From an uncultured Caldilineales bacterium (GTDB taxonomy: Bacteria; Chloroflexota; Anaerolineae; JAAEKA01): a stretch of 19,136 nucleotides of DNA. Each line of letters opens with the position of its first letter. The first letter of the stretch is position 1. Position numbers and translations under genes: made by a program. This document shows positions 1-5,848 of the stretch, one piece after another. Below the pieces are notes generated by a model. That model searched no databases, was not told the DNA's origin, and was given only the letters and a program-made list of their open reading frames with translations. Location of the stretch: contig CALESQ010000006.1 of the NCBI GenBank assembly GCA_937907455.1, positions 1 to 19,136 of the forward strand, read 5' to 3'.

Positions 1-672
1 TTCTGGAAACTTCAGCTAACGCCTTTCAGGCCAAATCGTGAACTACTGAATCTGGCTGTTGACCAGATTTGTAATGACGATATAGTAAATGAATTAGTTC
101 AAGATATTGGTTGTCATCCCTTAATACTAATTCAGGCTTGTATTGGCATAAAAGAGATAAGACGAAGGAGAAATGATAATGAATTTAAACGTATGATCAA
201 AGATGCTATCACCGAAACATATCCATCCTTGGAACACCATTTTAAAGAGATTCTTGCGTGTATTGAGGAAGAGAAAAATACTGCATTATCTACTGAGTTA
301 AGACAATTGGCATTAACACAGCAAGAATTACCTAATAAAGAATTGTTTTTCGAACGTGGCATACTTTATAAAGACGAGCAAGGAAATATAAAACTACCTA
401 CATTTATAAAAAATATCTTACAAAAACCGCAATCAGAAATAGAGATCAAGAAGCTTCTGCGCAGTGACCGATTTACCTATGCGGAGATTGCTGATAATTT
501 AGTGCCTAATTTAGGCTATACGGTCGAAAAGTTAGCCGGCCCTAACCCGACAAAAGATGAGTTAGCTAACAAATTGGTTGAGCAAGCCAATGCTGATGGC
601 AAATTGCAACAACTTTGTGATGAAATACGTGAGCGTAAACCACATTTGATACTCCAGTGTAATCACCTTTAA
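1..672 (+). CDS. NTPase-like protein with C-terminal EAD-like domain (5' end outside window)
   Basis: The reading frame is open from base 1 with no stop before 670-672, so the first in-frame ATG at 193 is internal and the gene begins upstream of the window; 223 residues are visible. The first ~45 residues, with LTPF followed by a helix and then GCHPLILIQ, resemble the end of the AAA+/STAND-type ATPase core, where a GxHPxLLQ motif precedes a winged-helix segment. The Walker motifs would lie outside the window, so the ATPase call rests on this resemblance only. Residues ~90-147 could be the winged helix. Residues ~148-218 form the EAD-like helical domain (KLLRS, FTYAEIAD, PNLGY, LAG, KPHL) shared with the next two genes. 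The likely role is the sensing or switching NTPase of the module, recruiting partners through EAD-EAD contact. The DNA is visibly more AT-rich than the CHAT gene downstream, which suggests acquired or shuffled DNA. Confidence 0.72.
   Translation, partial: FWKLQLTPFRPNRELLNLAVDQICNDDIVNELVQDIGCHPLILIQACIGIKEIRRRRNDNEFKRMIKDAITETYPSLEHHFKEILACIEEEKNTALSTELRQLALTQQELPNKELFFERGILYKDEQGNIKLPTFIKNILQKPQSEIEIKKLLRSDRFTYAEIADNLVPNLGYTVEKLAGPNPTKDELANKLVEQANADGKLQQLCDEIRERKPHLILQCNHL
445..587 (+). repeat. EAD-encoding direct repeat, copy 1 (in the NTPase-like gene)
   Basis: This segment matches 995-1137 at a constant offset of 550 bases with six mismatches in 143 (at 497, 530, 551, 572, 573 and 585), about 96% identity and no gaps. 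Identity collapses outside these limits even though the proteins stay similar for another ~25 residues. It covers the first two thirds of the EAD-like domain. Confidence 0.95.
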
Positions 673-724
673 TCCTGATTTTCCTGTAGTAGGAAATACA
701 GCGCATTTACTTGCAAAATTTACT

Positions 725-1225
725 ATGAAATTTCTCTCTAAGATTTGGCAGATAACCGGTAAATTTGTTGCTTACTATTTTTTGGTTGCTGGGGGATTGT
801 GGCTTGTTGTTGAAATTCTTGACTTCGGATCGGACAGTTTCAAGCCATGGTTGAGACCTTATTGGGGATGGCTGATTATTGTAGTTCCCACTATTATCGC
901 GTTAATTCGTATCATCTGGTATTTTTGGCGTCAAGGCCACCCTCCTGATGAGCCCGTAAACGGAGAAAGGAATTCTCTCATGACACCTATGGAAATCAAG
1001 AAGCTTCTGCGCAGTGACCGATTTACCTATGCGGAGATTGCTGATATTTTAGTGCCTAATTTAGGCTATACGGTCGAAAGGTTAGCCGGCCCTAACCCGA
1101 GAAAAGATGAGTTAGCTAACAGGTTGGTTGAGCAGGCGATAGCCGATTATAAATGCGAGGAACTTCTGCGCCAAATGCGCCAATTGAAACCACATCTTGA
1201 GATTTCTCAGGAATGTCGGCCATGA
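725..1225 (+). CDS. Two-helix membrane protein with C-terminal EAD-like domain
   Basis: This 166-aa protein has hydrophobic segments at residues ~14-32 and ~47-68, a short charged linker, and the EAD-like domain at ~90-160, nearly identical to that of the upstream gene. The likely topology is two membrane passes with the EAD facing the cytoplasm. In EAD conflict systems, short transmembrane modules joined to an EAD are candidate membrane-disrupting effectors or membrane tethers; that role is inferred, not shown. The start at ATG 725 has no obvious Shine-Dalgarno. A small hairpin (TTTCCT at 680-685 with AGGAAA at 691-696) sits in the 52-base gap, so translation may depend on coupling. The frame is open back to ~650 without another usual start codon. 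The gene end overlaps the CHAT gene start as ATGA at 1222-1225. Confidence 0.82.
   Translation: MKFLSKIWQITGKFVAYYFLVAGGLWLVVEILDFGSDSFKPWLRPYWGWLIIVVPTIIALIRIIWYFWRQGHPPDEPVNGERNSLMTPMEIKKLLRSDRFTYAEIADILVPNLGYTVERLAGPNPRKDELANRLVEQAIADYKCEELLRQMRQLKPHLEISQECRP
995..1137 (+). repeat. EAD-encoding direct repeat, copy 2 (in the two-helix membrane gene)
   Basis: This is the partner of 445-587, with 137 of 143 positions identical. Four of the six differences change an amino acid or lie beside one that does, so the copies are recent but not frozen. The flanking 5' halves of the two genes are unrelated, so only the adaptor module was copied or converted. Confidence 0.95.
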
Positions 1226-2628
1226 CATTGTATACTGAGTACAAAATAGCGATCGGCCGCATGTTGCCTGATGGGAAATATCCGGTTAGCTTCATACGGG
1301 CAGATCAAGGCGAGACTGAACTGGGCGAAGGATTGTTGAATCGCACGGCTGTTTTACCGTGGGCGCTAGCGGCCTTCAGTGAGCAGGATGGCGAAAATCT
1401 GTTCAATGCGCTGTTCGCAGACGATGAGATGAAGCGCGGGTGGGCTAAGTCCTTGGGCGAAGCGCCCGCAGGTCGCCGTATTCGTCTGCAAATCGAACGC
1501 CAGGCTCCAGAACTATACTCAATTCCCTGGGAATTGCTGCGTGAGCCGGCTAGAACGGACTCTCTCACAGGCAATGCAATCGGCCTGGCGCATGATCTGG
1601 CAGCCAGCGCGACTACACCTTTTTCACGGTTTTCCAACATCGGCGCTCCTTACCAGGAGCCTTTGCGTCAAGACTCCATTCGGGTGTTAGTAGCTGTTGC
1701 AGACCCTCAAAACCTGCATGAGTATGGGAGTGTTGATCTGAACGTAGCAGAGGAAAAAAGTAACCTACAAACTGCTTTCAGAGATGCCTCTGGCATAAGA
1801 GTGGAGGTCACCTTTCTGCCGGAGCCATGCACTCTGTCTGCGCTGGAAAACGAGCTAAGAAATGGCTATCACATCCTTCACTTGCTGGCGCATGGCGCGT
1901 TGATTGCCGGCACCGGCGAGACAGCACTGCTGCTGGCTGATCGCTATAACTGCGTGGATGTTGTTCGGGACACTGAGTTTGCAGCTATGCTAGCGCGCCA
2001 TATCAGCCAGACAGTCATGAATTCACCGCACAGTCTACGCCTGGTTTTTCTTGCCAATTGTTACAGCGGGCATCAGGATGTTCGCGATACGTTCCTAGGG
2101 CTGGCGCCCAAGCTGGTGGCGGAGGGAACTCCAGCAGTGGTGGCAATGCAACAAGGTATTTGTATTTCTACAGCGCGTGTGTTTGCAGCAACATTTTATC
2201 GGAACTTGTTCAATCATGGTGTAGTGGACCTGGCGGTTAATGAAGCGCGTTCCAGCCTCATTACAGCCAGACAGGCTGGTGTGGCTATCCCTGTGCTGCA
2301 TATGCGCCTGCGCGCGGGGCAGTTGTTTCAAAGGCAGGCCCAATTATCTCCGGAACCAGGAAAATCACATGTAGGCAACAACAATATAGATATTGTTGAA
2401 CTGGGCAAACTCTTGCGCAGTGAAGCCTTCACTTATCAAGACTTGACCGACACTCTAGCCCCTAATTTAGGCTATCGTGCCGGGCAACTGGCTGGTATTT
2501 CTGTCGGTCAATTGCGTTTTGCAAACGCCTTGCTGGAACAAGCGCGTGCAGACGATAAACTGGATCAGCTTGTTGCCGAAATTCAGAGAATGAAACCTCA
2601 TTTGCCAAGCACGCTTTGGCAAAAATAG
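1222..2628 (+). CDS. CHAT-domain (caspase-like) protease with C-terminal EAD-like domain
   Basis: The protein is 468 aa from ATG 1222. That start overlaps the upstream stop as ATGA and has AGGA nine bases before it; the in-frame ATG at 1213 is the alternative but sits directly against the AGGA. The middle is a CHAT peptidase domain (clan CD, related to caspases and separases). The catalytic His is in HILHLLAHG (H224) and the catalytic Cys in LVFLANCYSG (C280), both intact. The N-terminal ~130 residues contain IPWELL, common in CHAT proteins ahead of the protease core. Residues ~390-464 are a diverged EAD-like domain (KLLRS, FTYQDL, PNLGY, LAG, KPHL). The likely role is the executioner protease of the three-gene module, brought to the NTPase by EAD contact; its substrate is unknown. 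It is more GC-rich than the upstream genes. Confidence 0.92.
   Translation: MTLYTEYKIAIGRMLPDGKYPVSFIRADQGETELGEGLLNRTAVLPWALAAFSEQDGENLFNALFADDEMKRGWAKSLGEAPAGRRIRLQIERQAPELYSIPWELLREPARTDSLTGNAIGLAHDLAASATTPFSRFSNIGAPYQEPLRQDSIRVLVAVADPQNLHEYGSVDLNVAEEKSNLQTAFRDASGIRVEVTFLPEPCTLSALENELRNGYHILHLLAHGALIAGTGETALLLADRYNCVDVVRDTEFAAMLARHISQTVMNSPHSLRLVFLANCYSGHQDVRDTFLGLAPKLVAEGTPAVVAMQQGICISTARVFAATFYRNLFNHGVVDLAVNEARSSLITARQAGVAIPVLHMRLRAGQLFQRQAQLSPEPGKSHVGNNNIDIVELGKLLRSEAFTYQDLTDTLAPNLGYRAGQLAGISVGQLRFANALLEQARADDKLDQLVAEIQRMKPHLPSTLWQK
2601..2623 (+). other. Hairpin at the end of the CHAT gene
   Basis: TTTGCCAA and TTGGCAAA form a perfect 8-bp stem with a 7-base loop, covering the last codons just before the TAG at 2626-2628. 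No T tract follows, so it is not a standard intrinsic terminator. It could protect the mRNA 3' end or cause pausing. It may also be chance. Confidence 0.4.
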
Positions 2629-2959
2629 TTTCACAGGCATGTCTGGCACCCCTATCTGGATTCAAGAATATATTCAAGAATAATCTTGGAATAGCTCAGT
2701 CGGATACCGGGAACTATCCTGAAGAGGCCTATCGAGATGGGAACCAAGCTATAAGTTTCTTTTTATTGCAGGCGAAGCCGGATAACTGTCTGTTACCCAA
2801 CCCAATAGGCTGGAAAAACGCCCCTTTGTTCATGCAGATGCGCGCAATAGCAGTGCAGCAGGTTAATATGGCAATAGCTTGTCATAATGGTGCTTCTTTG
2901 GCTGGCTTCCGCTGCTGCTTACAACGCTTGTTAGACATGTTCTTTGTGGAGAGTAGGCT
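2629..2959. other. Intergenic region between the EAD module and the long operon
   Basis: I see no convincing gene in these 331 bases. A frame open from 2616 to 2972 on + gives 118 residues, but it has no ribosome-binding site, overlaps both neighbours and does not read like a known family. Near the start is an 11-base tandem repeat, ATTCAAGAATA, at 2660-2670 and 2672-2682, containing the palindrome GAATATATTC at 2666-2675. This could be a regulator site. A promoter for the downstream operon should lie here. CATAAT at 2883-2888 could be a -10 element, but no good -35 sits at the right distance. Confidence 0.4.
2660..2682. repeat. Short tandem repeat with central palindrome
   Basis: Two copies of ATTCAAGAATA are separated by one base, and their junction forms the palindrome GAATATATTC. 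A 5-bp inverted repeat, CAAGA/TCTTG, follows at once. The arrangement fits an operator in the only sizeable gap ahead of the long operon, but no regulator is assigned. Confidence 0.35.
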
Positions 2960-4705
2960 GTGTCTGAGATAAACGAACACGAAGCGCTGTTGCGCCAACT
3001 GATGGCTGAGGCTGACAGGCGCATGGCCAGGGATCTAAACGAAGCCGAGCGCATCTATCGTCAGGTGCGGGAGGATGCCGGACGGGTGGAATTGGCAGAG
3101 CTTGCCACTCAGGCTGACCAAAGCCTGCTGCTGATAGGCATCCGCAGGGCCTGGGATGCCGGCAATATCCAACAGGCGCAAAAGCTCTACGCCATGCTGG
3201 CCGCTCAGCGGCCTGGTAATCCACAGATTCTTCGCCGTCTGGCTAAGGTTGCAGCAGAGTTGGGCAAGCGTGCACAGGCCGATGGGTGGCTCGATGACGC
3301 AGGAAGATACTATTTTGAGGCCTTGCGCTGGCAGCCTGATTATCCTGCGCCGCGCGAGCATCTGGCTGATTTGGCGGAACAATGTTATGGCCTGGGAGAA
3401 CAGGCTCTGCAAAAGGACGAACCGTTGGCGGCCCAGGACTATTTCCGTGACACCCTGCGTTGGAACTCACAGCATTCAGGTGCCCACGCCCAACTTGCAG
3501 TGTTGCAGGAATCTGACAGAACAGAGCGGAACAAACGCCCATCTGCGTTGCCCGTAAACGAGAAGCCGCCTGCCCGTTCATCCAAGGTTATCTGGCTGGG
3601 ATTGTTGATTGTGGTAGTGCTTTTGACAGCAGTAGTCGGGTTGTTGTTAAGCTGCTTGCGCAACCCTGAGGGTATTTGTCGCCGCCTGCCCTCACCCTTG
3701 GTGGCGTTGGTTGCTTCGCCTACACGGTTACCCTCTCCCACCTCCACATGGGCCCCCTCGCCTCCACCGACTGTAACGTTTACGCCCATCTCAACGCCTA
3801 CTATGACTGCTACTCCTACTTCAACCCTCACCCCCACTCCCGAAATGGTAGTCCCTGCCTGTGATTTACTCGTCAACGGCGCTAACAGCACCAATGTAGT
3901 GGTCAAACAGGTGTATTTCAATGTGGCACAAGGTGAGGTGAGTTGGGCGTCGGTGCTGTGGCAGGGTTTGCAGCCGATTACCGGAGGCTGTGATATAGCA
4001 GACTTGATTACACGGCGCTATCGGCTGGTTTTTGATGGTATGTTGAACAGCACCATGGCCCCGATCAGCAGCGATCTACGCCTCAGGCAGGAAGCTGACG
4101 GCAGTTTGAGCCTAAACGCACCGTTTGGCATCAGTGCCTTGCAAAGTTACAGCAGCGGAACAGCTAGCTTTATCTTGCAGTCGCTGGCAGATAATGGTCA
4201 ATGGGTGCAGGTTTCGCCTTTGCAATTGCAACTGCGCTGGACGATTGATGTATTGACGCCCACTGTCATTCCCACCAACACACCCACCCGGCTGCCAACT
4301 CCTACCCAGCAGCCTGTGTCTACGCCCAGCCCTACGCCAGCGGTTATGCCGGTAAGCCAATTGCTTGAGCCAGACACTGGCGCCAGTGCCAGCAACGCTG
4401 TTACGTTCCGTTGGTCTGCTGCACAGCCGTTGGCCGCTAACCAGTTTTACGAAATCGTAATGTGGCCCGAAGGCAGCAATCCGGCTGGCGCTTTGGGCAT
4501 TGCAGCGCCTGTCAAGGAAACGGCGTTGCTGGTTCATCTGGAAAGCGTGTCTTCTGTCACAGGGGGCATGTACCAGTGGGCCGTGTTGGTGGTGACGCAA
4601 AATCCCTATGTGCGTCTGACGCAACCAGCCGGCAGCGCTGCACGGCGCTTGGTGGTGACTCGAGATATATATGGTGGCCCCCCCCCCCCCTCACCCCTCC
4701 CCTGA
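2960..4705 (+). CDS. Membrane-anchored TPR-like protein with Thr/Pro stalk and extracytoplasmic beta domains
   Basis: The protein has 581 aa. It starts at GTG 2960, with GGAGAG six bases upstream. Residues 1-190 are helical and TPR-like (a solenoid for protein contacts, with paired helices around residues 30-180), followed by a basic linker and one transmembrane helix at ~210-231. After the membrane comes a Thr/Pro-rich stalk at ~253-296, a beta-rich domain at ~300-430, a second Thr/Pro linker at ~434-465 and a C-terminal Ig/fibronectin-like domain at ~466-570. The expected topology is TPR inside, stalk and beta domains outside. Such Thr/Pro stalks are common in Chloroflexota. It is the first gene of the long operon and probably a scaffold linking the cytoplasmic ATPase machinery to the outside. 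A 13-C run sits five codons before the stop, so length variation there would change the last residues. Confidence 0.8.
   Translation: MSEINEHEALLRQLMAEADRRMARDLNEAERIYRQVREDAGRVELAELATQADQSLLLIGIRRAWDAGNIQQAQKLYAMLAAQRPGNPQILRRLAKVAAELGKRAQADGWLDDAGRYYFEALRWQPDYPAPREHLADLAEQCYGLGEQALQKDEPLAAQDYFRDTLRWNSQHSGAHAQLAVLQESDRTERNKRPSALPVNEKPPARSSKVIWLGLLIVVVLLTAVVGLLLSCLRNPEGICRRLPSPLVALVASPTRLPSPTSTWAPSPPPTVTFTPISTPTMTATPTSTLTPTPEMVVPACDLLVNGANSTNVVVKQVYFNVAQGEVSWASVLWQGLQPITGGCDIADLITRRYRLVFDGMLNSTMAPISSDLRLRQEADGSLSLNAPFGISALQSYSSGTASFILQSLADNGQWVQVSPLQLQLRWTIDVLTPTVIPTNTPTRLPTPTQQPVSTPSPTPAVMPVSQLLEPDTGASASNAVTFRWSAAQPLAANQFYEIVMWPEGSNPAGALGIAAPVKETALLVHLESVSSVTGGMYQWAVLVVTQNPYVRLTQPAGSAARRLVVTRDIYGGPPPPSPLP
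4678..4690 (+). repeat. C13 homopolymer in the 3' end of the TPR/stalk gene
   Basis: Thirteen consecutive C residues encode Pro four to five codons from the TGA. One frame shift would end the protein at TAA 4731-4733, the other at TGA 4722-4724, so all three frames give short, slightly different C-termini. It could be a slippage-prone contingency tract or a sequencing or assembly error. Confidence 0.9.
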
Positions 4706-4723
4706 CGACCGTCCCAGCCTTTG

Positions 4724-4786
4724 ATGAATAAATCAATTTGTCAGAATTGCCACCGAAATCAGGCACACCATGAATTTTGCGAATAA
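4724..4786 (+). other. Possible 20-codon Cys/His mini-ORF or gene remnant
   Basis: ATG at 4724 opens 20 codons ending at TAA 4784, with a C-x2-C-H pattern and a later HH-x2-C. It is in the same frame as the membrane protein starting at 4811, with only this TAA between them. It has no ribosome-binding site. It may be a leader peptide, a decayed zinc-ribbon N-terminus of the next gene, or chance. Confidence 0.15.
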
Positions 4787-4810
4787 ACTTTAGCCCCCAG
4801 GAAGTCGAGA

Positions 4811-5389
4811 ATGCAATCACAACTCAACCATGAAAACCGCTCTACGTGCGCTAATATTGCCGCGGCACTGTCCTTTCCCTATATCTGGATCGGTCTTTTC
4901 TTGCTGCTTTACAAGCTTTTTGGCATCAGCTTCTTCGGTCGTGGGTTCAATGGAGGACTGGTATCAGTGTTGCTGTGCCTGGGGGTGTTGAATCCGGCGG
5001 TGCCGGGCGCGCTGGCTACCTATGTAGCTAAACCGCTGTTCAGCAATCTGCTGGCGCGCGAATTAGTCACTACTAAAGGCTGTTTAAGCGGCATTGTGAC
5101 GATGATTGTGGGTTTGGTGTTGATTCTGTATTTTCTGGCACGCGACATGCAAACTGCTTTGTTAGTTTTTGTGGCCGCGCCTGTGGTGGCAGTCGTGCTG
5201 GCAGTGGCGGTTAGCTTGATAGAAAACAACGGCTCACGCGGCGGAGGCATGAGGAAGCCGGGAGGCGGCTCGGCGAAACCCATAGCGCCGCGGCGCGCTC
5301 CATCCTTGCCGTCTGGCCCTTCATCGCGACCAAAAGCGCCTGATAAGTCCCCTGCGCGTCCTGATCGCCCGCGCTTGCCGGGAAAATAA
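4811..5389 (+). CDS. Four-helix membrane protein with basic Pro-rich tail
   Basis: I do not recognise a family. The 192-aa product has hydrophobic segments at about residues 18-38, 47-68, 88-108 and 115-138. A ~50-residue tail follows, dominated by Gly, Pro, Arg, Lys and Ser, with PSLPSGPSS and RPDRPRLPGK stretches and likely disordered and cytoplasmic. Start ATG 4811 has AGGAAG eight bases upstream. The gene after it begins ten bases beyond the stop and has its own AGGAG, so these two and the HerA gene are probably co-translated. Given its place just upstream of the ATPase, it could be the membrane platform or channel for that machine, with the tail as a binding segment; this is inference from position only. 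Confidence 0.7.
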   Translation: MQSQLNHENRSTCANIAAALSFPYIWIGLFLLLYKLFGISFFGRGFNGGLVSVLLCLGVLNPAVPGALATYVAKPLFSNLLARELVTTKGCLSGIVTMIVGLVLILYFLARDMQTALLVFVAAPVVAVVLAVAVSLIENNGSRGGGMRKPGGGSAKPIAPRRAPSLPSGPSSRPKAPDKSPARPDRPRLPGK

Positions 5390-5398
5390 GGAGATACT

Positions 5399-5848
5399 GT
5401 GGCAATTTTTCAGCGAGACGCCAAAAGCGCTTTGACCAAAAAAAACATCTACGAAGTTTGGGGCGATGTAGTGGAGGATGCGGCACAACAAGGGTGCGCG
5501 GTTCTGGATGCAATCTATATGTACCTTGATCAATCCGCCTGGTACAATGAGGAGTTCTCTCAGGAACTTTGCTGCGACGGTGACGGTCAGCCTGAAAATT
5601 TGTTTTTGCAGCAACGCGATATCGCTGCTGCGGTGTATGCTTTGCCGCTGGGCAGGCATTTGAATGTGTATGCTGTGCTGTGGCTGCGCCGCGGGTTGCT
5701 TGATCAGCCCGATCCCATGGCGCGCATCGCCGAGCTGGATGCCCACCAGCGTCGTGAGTTGCAGGTGTTTCAAACACTCTTGAAGCGCGCCATGGAAGAA
5801 GCGCTCGATGCGCTGGATGAAGGCAGATTGCCAGGACAATACGCATGA
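5399..5848 (+). CDS. Small cytoplasmic protein upstream of the HerA-like ATPase, function unknown
   Basis: This 149-aa protein has no membrane segment or signal peptide and I do not recognise its family. It starts at GTG 5399 with AAGGAG five bases upstream, and its stop overlaps the ATPase start as ATGA at 5845-5848, so the two are translationally coupled. The C-terminal third (residues ~110-145) is a charged amphipathic helix rich in Glu, Leu and Arg. The middle contains an acidic Cys-Cys-Asp-Gly-Asp segment. Tight coupling with the ATPase suggests a small partner or adaptor of it. Confidence 0.72.
   Translation: MAIFQRDAKSALTKKNIYEVWGDVVEDAAQQGCAVLDAIYMYLDQSAWYNEEFSQELCCDGDGQPENLFLQQRDIAAAVYALPLGRHLNVYAVLWLRRGLLDQPDPMARIAELDAHQRRELQVFQTLLKRAMEEALDALDEGRLPGQYA

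Noticed and set aside
193..672. ATG at 193 as the start of the first gene
   Set aside because: The frame is open back to base 1 with protein-like sequence (LTPF, GCHPLILIQ), so the gene continues upstream.
2690..2710. TAGCTCAGTCGGATA, which resembles a tRNA D-arm
   Set aside because: No matching D-stem, no anticodon or T-arm (GGTTCGA) follows within 70 bases, and no acceptor stem pairs. It is probably chance or a worn remnant.
2616..2972. 118-codon frame between the CHAT gene and the operon
   Set aside because: It overlaps both neighbours, lacks a ribosome-binding site and has no recognisable protein character.
5211..5846. 211-codon frame on the minus strand
   Set aside because: It lies opposite coding sequence of two well-supported + strand genes and looks like a shadow frame; no start signal or motif supports it.
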